In this document: piece after piece, positions 1-7,874 of the stretch
Layout of the letters: every line of letters starts with the position of its first letter
Numbering within the stretch: the stretch's first letter is position 1
DNA from: Candidatus Chloroheliaceae bacterium
GTDB taxonomy: Bacteria; Chloroflexota; Chloroflexia; Chloroheliales; Chloroheliaceae
Reading direction: 5' to 3'
NCBI GenBank assembly: GCA_013390945.1
Contig: JACAUC010000019.1
Span: 1 to 42,277, forward strand
Length of the DNA: 42,277 nt
Program-made: the position numbers and the translations under genes
The notes under the pieces: generated by a model
Seen by the model: the letters and a program-made list of their open reading frames with translations, nothing else
Told to the model about the DNA's origin: nothing
Databases searched by the model: none

Positions 1-68
1 AAGGGCCAAAATCTTCACTTTTTACACGTCCTTACCCTAAGTCTGAACAGTTACCTTACCGAATGGAA

Positions 69-97
69 TTGACTATCGGCGCAAGCCGTTTTAGTAT
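69..97 (+). promoter_or_regulatory. Sigma-70 type promoter for the DsbA-family gene
   Basis: A -35 box TTGACT (69-74) and a -10 box TAGTAT (92-97) are separated by exactly 17 bases. Transcription would start near 104, giving a leader of about 70 nt before the GTG start at 175. Seen directly; function is inferred. Confidence 0.6.
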
Positions 98-174
98 AGA
101 GAGGTAGTAAATGTATTGGACTATTATAAACCAGAACCAACAAAATCTCAGCAAAGAGGAAAGGAGCAAGGGTT

Positions 175-888
175 GTGAGTAATCCTTTGATTATGGATAT
201 AGACAACAGCGGTGCCCTTGAAATAACGCTGTACTTCGATTTTCTATGCCCCTACGCTTATCAGACTTCCCTGTGGCTTCGCGAAATTCGGGACTTAATT
301 GGAGCAGATGAGGTTAGGGTAGACTGGCAGTTCTTTTCACTGGAAGAGAATCGCTGGAGCAAAGAACGCGAAGGCTGGCATATTTGGGATCAGAAGCCGG
401 GCGGTGAGCTTTATGGGCTATTGCCCTTCTTGGTCGCGGCGGCAGTACAACTGGCCGCAGGCGATGAGGGGTTAGACCGGTTTTATCTGGCCCTAGGTCG
501 AATGCGCCACGAAGAAGGGCTACCCATCTGGGAGCGACAACACCTAGAAGCAGCCTTGACGGAGGCTGGACTCGATCCAATCGCCTACCACGAGGCACTA
601 GAAGGCACTTACCAGCCTGCTTACGATAAGATTAAGAGTGACCACACTAAGGCAGTAGAGAAATATGGTATTTTTGGCTCGTCTAGCCTAGTTTTTGAAA
701 ACAGTAAGGCGATCTACCTGAAGATACTGCCACGTCCAACCGATGCTCAAGCCATTGAACTCTTCCAGTTTGCCCAGCGTATAGCCCTCGGTCTACCCAT
801 GATCCACGAAATCAAACGCGCTCATACTCCAGAACAGGAGGAAGAACTCAAGGAAGCCACTAGCCTCTCATTCACAGGTTTAAAATAA
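175..888 (+). CDS. DsbA-family thioredoxin-fold oxidoreductase
   Basis: A 237-residue protein of the DSBA-like thioredoxin family (FrnE / 2-hydroxychromene-2-carboxylate isomerase group). The first beta strand is followed by a CPYA motif with a single active-site Cys at about residue 25. A single-Cys CPxA site is typical of the mycothiol- or glutathione-linked branch rather than of periplasmic DsbA. There is no signal peptide, so it should be cytoplasmic. The GTG start is supported by AAAGGAG at 160-166, eight bases upstream, and by a promoter at 69-97. The gene appears monocistronic. A substrate cannot be named: thiol-disulfide exchange, nitroreductase-like or isomerase chemistry are all possible in this family. 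Confidence 0.85.
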   Translation: MSNPLIMDIDNSGALEITLYFDFLCPYAYQTSLWLREIRDLIGADEVRVDWQFFSLEENRWSKEREGWHIWDQKPGGELYGLLPFLVAAAVQLAAGDEGLDRFYLALGRMRHEEGLPIWERQHLEAALTEAGLDPIAYHEALEGTYQPAYDKIKSDHTKAVEKYGIFGSSSLVFENSKAIYLKILPRPTDAQAIELFQFAQRIALGLPMIHEIKRAHTPEQEEELKEATSLSFTGLK

Positions 889-922
889 ACCCAAGAGAGG
901 GGTGGTTTATTTCGGTAGTCCG

Positions 923-953
923 TCCCGATTTGGTTTGCGTAGCTAAATCGGGA
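923..953 (+). terminator. Possible hairpin after the DsbA-family gene
   Basis: TCCCGATTT (923-931) pairs with AAATCGGGA (945-953) across a 13-base loop, 35 bases past the stop codon. No clear T tract follows, so termination is uncertain. The rest of the gap up to 1122 is A/T-rich and shows nothing else I can support. Confidence 0.3.
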
Positions 954-1122
954 TTGGCTAAACCGAGATTGGAAATCCCTACTACAATTAAAATCCTACT
1001 AAATTAACCCCAAAGTCCCCGTTCTGGCACAAAACTTGCTAATCACTATTACGTAAAAAACTTAAAAAGAGTCTAAAATCACCTAAGATTAATCATTTTT
1101 ATGGTATTAGCGAGGCTTAACT

Positions 1123-1524
1123 TTGGCAAAAATCTTAATAGTGGATGATGAACCAATGATAGTTACACTCCTTGCCGAAATTGCGGTTGAGTATGACCAT
1201 ACCGTTTTTGTGGCCCTAAACGGAAATCAAGCTCTGGAGATTTGCCTCAAGGAGAACCCCGCATTGGTTATTTCCGACATAATGATGCCCGGAATAGACG
1301 GTTACGAACTATGCCGCCGCATTAAAAACCAACCTCAACTAAGGGAAACTCGGGTAGTACTGATGACCGCAGGCTTCTTTAACCCAATTCTGGTAGAAGG
1401 CCGCTACGATTCCTTTATCAAGAAACCGTTTAACCTTGATGAAATAGATGAGATACTTAATGTGATGTTTCCAATTCAAAATACCATTCTGCACTTCAGC
1501 GAGACTCTACCAAATCCTTCCTAA
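1123..1524 (+). CDS. Stand-alone response-regulator receiver protein
   Basis: A 133-residue CheY-like receiver domain with no output domain. The acidic pocket is DDE near residues 8-10, the predicted phospho-acceptor is Asp52 (SDIMMPGIDG), and the conserved Lys lies in the IKKPF motif near residue 108. It begins with TTG at 1123; the only upstream purine-rich stretch is GAGG at 1112-1115, so translation may be weak. It is convergent with the permease gene on the minus strand, with only 11 bases between the stop codons. No histidine kinase is adjacent. It is probably a phosphorelay or signalling intermediate; its partner cannot be identified here. Confidence 0.88.
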   Translation: MAKILIVDDEPMIVTLLAEIAVEYDHTVFVALNGNQALEICLKENPALVISDIMMPGIDGYELCRRIKNQPQLRETRVVLMTAGFFNPILVEGRYDSFIKKPFNLDEIDEILNVMFPIQNTILHFSETLPNPS

Positions 1525-1535
1525 GCTTGAGGGCT

Positions 1536-2786
1536 TTATTTCACCAAATCACTAGAGGAGGTTTTGGCATCCTCTAGTCCACTAGAACCAAAATTGGGTA
1601 ACAAATTCGCCTCCTCCTTAGATTCGTTTGTTTCCCGAAGTGAAATACTGGTCAACAAATACCGGAAAGTGCTAACCGCTACCCCCGCTATCGGAACACC
1701 CAACAAAACACCCCAAATTCCACCAACCTGCGCCCCAGCCAACAGGACGAATAAAGTAGCCACTGGTCCAAGCCCACTACTCTGTCCCACGATTTTAGGC
1801 AATATTACATTCAACAGAGCCGTTTGAAAGATAAATAAAACCGGGATCACCACTAGAGCCGTGGCAGGCTGAGAGCTAATGGCGACAATCAAGGGGAGCA
1901 ATAAGGAAAGCGGCCCACCAAAGAAGGGGATCAACATCATCACTCCGCAAATACACCCGGTAGTTACTACATAGGGCAACCCGGTCAAGCCCATCGTTAG
2001 ACTGACCGCCAAACCATAAAACACACTCACTACCAATTGCCCACCCAAGAAGACCCCAAAATTGCGCTCTAGGCTAAGCCTAATCCAATGCCCAAATTTG
2101 CGCCAATGTAGTGGAACCAAATCCCGGATACCCGAAGCGGAGCGATAATTCGCCTTTTCCTTGTCTGAATAGCGTTGTCCAGCCAACAAACTGGCGGAAA
2201 TAATCGTAACTAGCAAAATTTGGAGCAAGAAATTGGCGAAACCAGTTATCACGTCGAGGGCATTCTTGAGAAGATTGGTGGCAAGTGCCTGAAGTTGCTG
2301 GCCTATATCGTTTAAATTAAGCGAAGTTATTCCCAACCCCTTAGCCGTATCGGTAAGCCAAGCTTGGACATCCGTAGTAAGTGAACCGATATTTTGAATC
2401 AAAGTAGTGGTCTGTGAAACCAACCCCGGTACGACCAGAGCCATAAACAAGCCCATCAGCACCACTACGGCTAGATAGGCGATAGCGATGGCACCTCCCT
2501 TTGGCAGACCCCAGCCAATTAATCGGCGCACCAATGGAGAAAGAATAAGTGCCACTAGCCAAGCACTCATAAAAAGCAACAACAGCCCAGCAAAGTAGCT
2601 AACCGCCAACCAAATCCAAATACCCAGCCAAAGTAGACAAATAATAATCGCCAGTACCAATAAAATTCGCCAGAGGTTACTGACTTTAAAGAGCGAAGGC
2701 TTGATCCAGTCAGTTACACTTATATCATCTGGCCTATTTAAGTTAGGGCCAGTTTTACTTCCCTGTCGTGTCGGTTGTTTGGTCAT
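1536..2786 (-). CDS. AI-2E family transporter (PerM/YdiK-like permease)
   Basis: A 416-residue integral membrane protein. It has paired N-terminal hydrophobic helices (about residues 38-90), a central soluble segment (about 130-190), and a C-terminal bundle of glycine-rich helices (about 240-380) with the family-typical PFFGGPLSLLLPLIVAI-type segment. Some family members export autoinducer-2; others are Na+/H+ antiporters or have no known substrate, so only the family is assigned. The N- and C-terminal tails are hydrophilic. No Shine-Dalgarno sequence precedes the ATG. Instead a 14-bp tandem array containing TATAAACT runs to within two bases of it, which is compatible with a leaderless transcript. 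Confidence 0.88.
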   Translation of the reverse strand: MTKQPTRQGSKTGPNLNRPDDISVTDWIKPSLFKVSNLWRILLVLAIIICLLWLGIWIWLAVSYFAGLLLLFMSAWLVALILSPLVRRLIGWGLPKGGAIAIAYLAVVVLMGLFMALVVPGLVSQTTTLIQNIGSLTTDVQAWLTDTAKGLGITSLNLNDIGQQLQALATNLLKNALDVITGFANFLLQILLVTIISASLLAGQRYSDKEKANYRSASGIRDLVPLHWRKFGHWIRLSLERNFGVFLGGQLVVSVFYGLAVSLTMGLTGLPYVVTTGCICGVMMLIPFFGGPLSLLLPLIVAISSQPATALVVIPVLFIFQTALLNVILPKIVGQSSGLGPVATLFVLLAGAQVGGIWGVLLGVPIAGVAVSTFRYLLTSISLRETNESKEEANLLPNFGSSGLEDAKTSSSDLVK

Positions 2787-2788
2787 GT

Positions 2789-2840
2789 AGTTTATAGTCG
2801 TCAGTTTATAATTGTTAGTTTATAGTCGTCAATTTATACG
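2789..2840. repeat. 14-bp tandem repeat next to the AI-2E permease start
   Basis: The unit AGTTTATAGTCGTC occurs at 2789-2802 and 2817-2830. A variant, AGTTTATAATTGTT, lies at 2803-2816, and a partial fourth copy at 2831-2840. Read on the minus strand, each unit carries TATAAACT, which resembles a -10 box. Confidence 0.8.
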
Positions 2841-2926
2841 TTCTTCTTTGGTAGGGGGTTATGGCAGAAACTGACCTCATTTGGGTCGTACACCATAAAC
2901 CTCTACCAAAATTTTTTGAGAGGATA
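2835..2926. repeat. Diverged copy of the GTAGGGG palindromic element
   Basis: GTAGGGGGTTATGG (2851-2864) pairs imperfectly with CCATAAACCTCTAC (2893-2906). It is followed by TTTTTTGAGAGGATAC, whose GATAC end resembles the right end of the better copies at 5349-5462 and 15646-15741. No flanking duplication was found, so this is probably an old or decayed copy. Confidence 0.5.
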
Positions 2927-2956
2927 CTTTAGGCAATCAGCCGATAAACCAACAAC

Positions 2957-5299
2957 CTAATGGCGCAAATGGTAAGGCACACTGGTAATAACGATACCGG
3001 GCCGCAACATCAGGGCGGTTCTAAGGCGAAAAGCAGTCTGATTATGCAATAACTGTTGCCACCATTGGGCCGTCATAAATTCGGGTATCACCACCGTAAT
3101 AGTCTCGTCCGGTTCACGCTTATGAATGGTGTCAATATAGGCCAGCAAGGGACCGATAATGGCCCGGAAGGGTGTTTCAACCACCACCAAGGGTATTTCC
3201 AGACCAGCATCGTCCCACTTCTGGCGTAAAAGAGCAATCTTCTCCGGATCATCATTGACATGGATCGCAATCACACTATCTGACAAAGAACGGGCATAAG
3301 AGAGGGTACGTCGGGTAATCGGGTTTACGTCGTTGATCGGAACCAACACGGTATGATTAGCCATATTGAACGGCTGGTCAAACATATTGCCCACCGAAAG
3401 CTGATTCTGGAACTTATCATAATGCCAATGAATCTGACGGAACATTAAGAAGATGCAGGGAATCAGCATAACCACCAGCCAAGCTCCAGCCAAAAACTTG
3501 GTAGCAGCAATAACAATCAAAACCATAAAGGTGAGAAGAGCGCCTAGACCGTTGAGCATCATGCTACGTTGCCAACCGGGAGTACGCAACCGCCACCAAC
3601 GCCGCACCATTCCTGCTTGCGACAAGGTAAAAGAGAGGAAGACCCCGACAGCATAGAGCGGAATAAGGGCATCCGTTTTACCACCAAAGATTATAACCAA
3701 ACTGGCGGCTAAGGCGGCTAAGACCACAATACCAGTAGTGAAAGCCAAGCGGTCGCCTTTATGGTTAAAGAGATGGGGTAAGAATTTATCCCGCGCCAAG
3801 AACCAACTTAAACGAGGGAAGTCGGAGAAGGCCGTATTAGCGGCCAAAACCAAAATCATTGCGGTAGCGGCTTGAATAATATAGTAAAGAGGTGTATCGC
3901 CTACCGCCTGACGAGCAATCTGCGAGGTAACCGAGTCATAATTGGGATTGGTCTCTTCCCAAGGATGAATGTCAAAATGCCAAGCCAAAACACTAATGCC
4001 CATGAAGAGCGTCACTAGGATAGTAGCCATCCACGTTAAGGTAGCCGCCGCATTTTTTGACTCCGGCTTTCGGAAGGCAGGTACACCATCTGAAATAGCC
4101 TCTACCCCAGTCAGGGCGGTACAACCACTGGCAAAGGCTCGCAAGACGATGAAAAGGCTAAATTGATCGGCTTGGCTGATCGGATCAACTGGGCGAAGGT
4201 TTGATTGGAAAACTGACACACCAACCCAATCTAGGAAACCGAAAAGTAACATAATTATAATTGAAACAATAAAGATGTAAGTGGGTGCGGTAAAAATAGC
4301 ACCACTCTCCTTTACGCCACGCAGGTTAGCAATGGAAATAAAGGCAATCGCCAAAAGGCAGAGTTCTACCTTCCAATCGCTTAAAGAGGGGAAGGCTGAA
4401 ATGATCTGCCCAATTCCAGCGGTAATACTTACCGCGACGGTTAGAACATAGTCAATCATCAGCGAAGCGGCGGCAATTAAGCCCGCGTTTACGCCGAGGT
4501 TATCTTTCGCAACGATATAGCTCCCACCACCCAAAGGATAGGCATGGATCGTTTGGCGATAACTCAAACTTACAATGATGAGCAAAAAAGCGATTGCTAG
4601 AGAAATAGGGATAACCATATCCCTATGTTGGCCTTGAGTAGCGGCCAAGACTAACAAGATTTGTTCGGTCGCATAGGCGATAGAACTGAGTGCATCCGAA
4701 GAAAGAACCGCCAAGGCTTGAACTTTGCTCAAACGCTGGTGAATGGCCTCCGAATTAGCCAAGGGGATACCAATAAGAACCCTTTTAAGACGCAGCCAAA
4801 CCCGCCCAAGAGGAGTGCGTGGTTCGGCTGGCATCGTATTGCTAAAGAGCAACCGATCCCGGTTAAAACTGGCATCGGCCTCTAACGCGCTGCTGGCCCG
4901 TGAGAGACGAATGTAACGATCCCCAGGGCGGCGGCCCTTAAAACTGCTCTCCTGCCACTCATTACCAGCATTATCCTTTACCGATAAGCCATTCTTGATC
5001 TGTTCCTCCAAAGTAGCTTGCGTTTGGTTGAAATTCAGGGAGGGGTTAGATTTAGCCTCTTCTTGGGGAGTAATTTCGGCTAAGTTATCATTGAGAGGAG
5101 CAGCCTCATTAGAGGGAACAGCCGAGATAAAGACCGCTTTCTTATTGGAAGAAGTAGCCGAGGCTGCTTCTTCCGTTTGAGGGCTAGTTTGGCGGGAATT
5201 ACTAACACGAAAACTTTTCCGAGTTGACCTAGATTGCTTTTGCTGGGTTGGGTCATCGCCCGGTTTAACTTCTTGGTCATCGCCTGAATCAAAACTCAT
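2957..5299 (-). CDS. APC-superfamily amino acid permease with long N-terminal extension and C-terminal USP-like domain
   Basis: A 780-residue membrane protein. Residues 1 to about 175 are hydrophilic and rich in Ser, Glu, Gln and Asn. About 12 transmembrane helices follow (roughly 200-635), starting with the APC-type stretch SSDALSSIAYATEQ. A soluble domain at 640-780 begins HTVLVPIND, resembling a universal-stress-protein fold. COG0531-type permeases with this C-terminal domain import amino acids or, in some branches, K+; the substrate here is unknown. The far-upstream ATG has a strong AGGAGG (5311-5316 on the complement) 11 bases away, so the unusual N-terminal extension is probably translated. 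A palindromic mobile element lies 50 bases upstream. Confidence 0.85.
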   Translation of the reverse strand: MSFDSGDDQEVKPGDDPTQQKQSRSTRKSFRVSNSRQTSPQTEEAASATSSNKKAVFISAVPSNEAAPLNDNLAEITPQEEAKSNPSLNFNQTQATLEEQIKNGLSVKDNAGNEWQESSFKGRRPGDRYIRLSRASSALEADASFNRDRLLFSNTMPAEPRTPLGRVWLRLKRVLIGIPLANSEAIHQRLSKVQALAVLSSDALSSIAYATEQILLVLAATQGQHRDMVIPISLAIAFLLIIVSLSYRQTIHAYPLGGGSYIVAKDNLGVNAGLIAAASLMIDYVLTVAVSITAGIGQIISAFPSLSDWKVELCLLAIAFISIANLRGVKESGAIFTAPTYIFIVSIIIMLLFGFLDWVGVSVFQSNLRPVDPISQADQFSLFIVLRAFASGCTALTGVEAISDGVPAFRKPESKNAAATLTWMATILVTLFMGISVLAWHFDIHPWEETNPNYDSVTSQIARQAVGDTPLYYIIQAATAMILVLAANTAFSDFPRLSWFLARDKFLPHLFNHKGDRLAFTTGIVVLAALAASLVIIFGGKTDALIPLYAVGVFLSFTLSQAGMVRRWWRLRTPGWQRSMMLNGLGALLTFMVLIVIAATKFLAGAWLVVMLIPCIFLMFRQIHWHYDKFQNQLSVGNMFDQPFNMANHTVLVPINDVNPITRRTLSYARSLSDSVIAIHVNDDPEKIALLRQKWDDAGLEIPLVVVETPFRAIIGPLLAYIDTIHKREPDETITVVIPEFMTAQWWQQLLHNQTAFRLRTALMLRPGIVITSVPYHLRH

Positions 5300-5348
5300 A
5301 CGAGTTACTGCCTCCTAATACCACCTGCGCCCACTGTACCAAACCAAG

Positions 5349-5462
5349 GTATCATCTCAATAAGTAGGGGTTTATTGAATAAACCCTCCGCGGGTTAGCC
5401 GCAAACTGGTTTCACATGGGGCGTATGCAATACGCCCCTACCCCGAAATTCTGAGAAGATAC
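5349..5462. mobile_element. MITE-like palindromic element, copy with 8-bp target-site duplication
   Basis: A 114-bp element. The left end GTATCATCTCAATAA (5349-5363) is mirrored by TGAGAAGATAC at the right end (5452-5462). Inside are GTAGGGG...CCCCTAC arms and two small palindromes, TTTATTGAATAAA and GCGTATGCAATACGC. The element is flanked by AAACCAAG on both sides (5341-5348 and 5463-5470), as expected of a target-site duplication. It has no coding capacity, so it would depend on a transposase elsewhere. It sits between the permease gene and its likely promoter region. Confidence 0.75.
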
Positions 5463-5713
5463 AAACCAAGGTTAGTAGACTTGCGGCGGATGCAATTTTC
5501 TAACTAAATTTTTCGCTCTTACTATAATAGTATAATAGCAACTGCCTTCTCTAACTTGTATTATACTCCCTTTGTCCAGACTTAACTAAATCGAAAACGC
5601 TCCCTAAATTTTAGCCAAGAATCCTTCCATAAACCTAGAAAACCTAGTATAACCAGAGCAAGCATAACAAAGCTGATCTAGTTTAGCAAGCTGACTTTTT
5701 AACCTAATTCCAA

Positions 5714-5742
5714 TGGACAAATGAAGATTTTAGCGGTATAAT
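5714..5742 (+). promoter_or_regulatory. Sigma-70 type promoter for the MFS exporter
   Basis: TGGACA (5714-5719) and a consensus TATAAT (5737-5742) are separated by 17 bases. The predicted start near 5749 leaves a leader of about 57 nt with GGAGG in front of the ATG at 5806. Confidence 0.7.
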
Positions 5743-5753
5743 CGAATACAGAA

Positions 5754-5769
5754 TAGTCAAATCTGACTA
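5754..5769. promoter_or_regulatory. Inverted repeat downstream of the MFS promoter, candidate operator
   Basis: TAGTCA (5754-5759) and TGACTA (5764-5769) form a perfect 6-bp inverted repeat with a 4-base spacer, just after the predicted transcription start. Drug exporters are often repressed from such sites, but no regulator gene is adjacent. Confidence 0.4.
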
Positions 5770-5805
5770 CACAATTTAGACTACGTAAGATGGAGGTAAC
5801 GATAG

Positions 5806-7224
5806 ATGGAAAATAAAACGCGCAACCGCATTTTGATGGTTCTCTTCTTGGGCGTGTTAATGGGCGCATTAGATATAGCGATAATTGGCCCGGCTCTACC
5901 TGCCATTGGTACAGCCTTTAACGTGGATGAACGGGGTCTCGCTTGGATTTTCACGATTTACGTCTTTTTCAGTCTGCTAGGTAGCCCTGTAATGGCTAAC
6001 CTGAGTGATCGCTACGGGCGACGCTCAATCTATGTCCTCAACATTAGTTTGTTTGCGGTAGGTTCCCTAATGGTAGCCTTCTCGCCCAATTTCGCGGTAC
6101 TTTTGCTGGGCAGGGCAATTCAGGGTTTAGGTTCAGGCGGCATCTTCCCGGTAGCCAGCGCGGTTATCGGCGATACCTTCCCAGAGGAAAAGCGGGGCGG
6201 CGCGTTGGGCCTGATTGGAGCCGTTTTTGGCTTGGCCTTTCTGATTGGCCCGATTCTAGGCGGAATACTCTTGCTCATAAGCTGGCACTGGCTCTTCCTG
6301 ATAAACTTACCTATTGCCCTACTCGTCATTGGGCTAAGTCTCCGCGAACTTCCCACTACTGGCGCAAAAAGCACCCACCCGTTTGACAGTGTAGGAATGG
6401 TGGTTCTGGCAATTTTGCTGGGCGGACTTACCATTGGTATCAGTCAAATTACTACCAGCGATTTAGTTGCCAGCCTAGCTTCGGTGGAGGTTTGGCCCTT
6501 CCTGCTAGTGGCCTTGATCGCCTTGCCCCTCTTTATCTGGCTAGAACAACGAGCGGCAGACCCGATTATCCGACCCAGCCTATTGGGTACACGTCAACTG
6601 ATACTCGCAAATGCTCTCTCGGTAGGAGCAGGTTTAGGTGAAGCGGCTACCGTCTTTCTACCAGCCTTAGCGGTGGCAGCCTTTAAGGTGAACGAAAGCA
6701 CCGCCAGCTTCCTGATTCTGCCGATAGTGCTGGCTATGGCGGTAGGTTCCCCACTAGCGGGAAGGATGTTGGATCGCTATGGCTCTAAAGCGGTAATTTT
6801 GGGGGGAACCAGCCTGCTAACGCTAGGTATGTTTTTGTTGGGTCTCTTTGGTCAAGTCTTTTGGCTCTACATCGTCTCCGGGATTATCATAGGGATAGGC
6901 TTAGGTGGTCTACTAGGGGCTCCCTTACGTTACATTATGCTCAACGAAGCCTCTAAGCAAGACCGCGCCGCGGCTCAGGGTATGATAACCGTCTTTACTG
7001 GTCTCGGTCAGTTGTTTAGCGGAGCCTTGGTAGGAGCGATTGCGGTTAGCCATACTCAAGATGGAGAGGCGGGGGGATACACCTTAGCTTACCTCTGCGT
7101 CGGGTTTGTCTCGGTGGTGCTGTTATTATTGGCCTTTGGCTTGAAAAACCGTTCTCAGGAACGCTCGACTGTACCAACCGGAACTAAACAAGCCCCGAAT
7201 CTGGTAATTAATCCTGAAAGCTAA
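5806..7224 (+). CDS. MFS transporter, drug:H+ antiporter-2 (EmrB/QacA) type
   Basis: A 472-residue membrane protein with MFS signatures: a motif-A region ANLSDRYGRRS near residue 65 and the antiporter motif C, GPILGGILL, near residue 150. It has about 14 hydrophobic segments, as in the DHA2 family of multidrug exporters. It should use the proton gradient to expel small organic compounds; the substrate is unknown. The ATG follows a good GGAGG site. The gene stands alone, with its own promoter and a possible operator. It ends just before an 11-bp tandem repeat and converges on the hydrogenase operon. Confidence 0.9.
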   Translation: MENKTRNRILMVLFLGVLMGALDIAIIGPALPAIGTAFNVDERGLAWIFTIYVFFSLLGSPVMANLSDRYGRRSIYVLNISLFAVGSLMVAFSPNFAVLLLGRAIQGLGSGGIFPVASAVIGDTFPEEKRGGALGLIGAVFGLAFLIGPILGGILLLISWHWLFLINLPIALLVIGLSLRELPTTGAKSTHPFDSVGMVVLAILLGGLTIGISQITTSDLVASLASVEVWPFLLVALIALPLFIWLEQRAADPIIRPSLLGTRQLILANALSVGAGLGEAATVFLPALAVAAFKVNESTASFLILPIVLAMAVGSPLAGRMLDRYGSKAVILGGTSLLTLGMFLLGLFGQVFWLYIVSGIIIGIGLGGLLGAPLRYIMLNEASKQDRAAAQGMITVFTGLGQLFSGALVGAIAVSHTQDGEAGGYTLAYLCVGFVSVVLLLLAFGLKNRSQERSTVPTGTKQAPNLVINPES

Positions 7225-7238
7225 TTGGCAACTTGGTT

Positions 7239-7316
7239 GTGGACTGGTCTGTAGATTGGTCGTAGATTGGTCGTAGATTGGTCGTAGATTGGTCGTAGAC
7301 TGGTCGTAGACTGGTC
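7239..7316. repeat. 11-bp tandem repeat array between convergent genes
   Basis: Six head-to-tail copies of GTAGATTGGTC, with GTAGACTGGTC as the last two, occupy 7251-7316; a degenerate copy precedes them. The array ends one base before the stop codon of the hydrogenase protease. The match AGACTGGTCTTTAG at its right edge recurs at 42254-42267. Confidence 0.9.
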
Positions 7317-7317
7317 T

Positions 7318-7788
7318 TTAGATCAAAAGATCCTGCAAAATCTGTTCAACCACTATTTTTGCAGCAGCCTCAACTTCAGGAGAAAGGCTGCTGCCCTCCT
7401 CAAAATGGTGGGCTTCAATACCATAGAGCAACAGGTGGGGAGGTAATTGGTTTAAGACACGAGCCAATTCGATAGCCTCCGCCACTCCAAAACTATGGGT
7501 AGAGCCGCGAAAGAAGTTGGTTGAGGTGGTTTGCTGCTGAGCATCTAAGCGGTGAATTGTACCGGGAGAAGCACCTGAGTAAACCGCATCAATAAGAATG
7601 ACCACTGTGGCCTCTTCCCAAAGAGCCATTAACGCGGTGGTCTCGCCACTAGCCTCCACGACTTTAACATGGCTCGGCACTTGGTCTTTCAAGTGCCGAG
7701 CCACGCTAAGCCCTACCCCATCATCCCCACGATAGCCGTTACCCACGCCAATCACTAGCGTTTTAAGCGGCGTGGCCGATTCCGTCAT
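7318..7788 (-). CDS. Hydrogenase maturation protease (HycI/HoxW family)
   Basis: A 156-residue endopeptidase of the kind that removes the C-terminal tail of a [NiFe]-hydrogenase large subunit after nickel insertion. Visible family features are GVGNGYRGDDGVG at residues 14-26, an Asp in LIDAVYSG (about residue 67), and a conserved His in STHSFG (about residue 98); acidic and His residues at these places bind nickel. I chose the ATG at 7788, which is preceded by AGAGG. The longer reading frame to 7863 would run through a palindromic repeat and has a non-homologous start. It is the last gene of the hydrogenase operon, and its expected substrate is the hydA product encoded upstream. Confidence 0.9.
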   Translation of the reverse strand: MTESATPLKTLVIGVGNGYRGDDGVGLSVARHLKDQVPSHVKVVEASGETTALMALWEEATVVILIDAVYSGASPGTIHRLDAQQQTTSTNFFRGSTHSFGVAEAIELARVLNQLPPHLLLYGIEAHHFEEGSSLSPEVEAAAKIVVEQILQDLLI

Positions 7789-7823
7789 GCGAAACCTCTT
7801 TATTATTACCTCAAAATCTCGGT

Positions 7824-7874
7824 GTAGGGGCGTATTGCATAAACCCACGTTGGGCGTATGCAATACGCCCCTAC
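7824..7874. repeat. Palindromic element inside the hydrogenase operon
   Basis: GTAGGGGCGTATTGCATA (7824-7841) and its exact reverse complement (7857-7874) form an 18-bp perfect hairpin with a 15-base loop. It abuts the TAG stop of the synthetase gene (7875-7877). It lacks the GTATC outer ends and flanking duplication of the fuller copies. In the transcript it would form a very stable stem between the synthetase and protease genes. Confidence 0.85.

Larger units (their letters stand above)
5300..5805. other. Divergent intergenic region between the APC permease and the MFS exporter
   Basis: This 506-bp gap holds the Shine-Dalgarno of the permease, a complete palindromic element (5349-5462), an A/T-rich stretch with several TATAAT-like hexamers (5520-5570) that could promote either gene, the MFS promoter (5714-5742) and an inverted repeat (5754-5769). 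No convincing small ORF or RNA gene was seen. Confidence 0.6.

Noticed and set aside
7239..7316. Possible CRISPR array
   Set aside because: The 11-bp units are directly adjacent with no spacers, and no cas genes are present.
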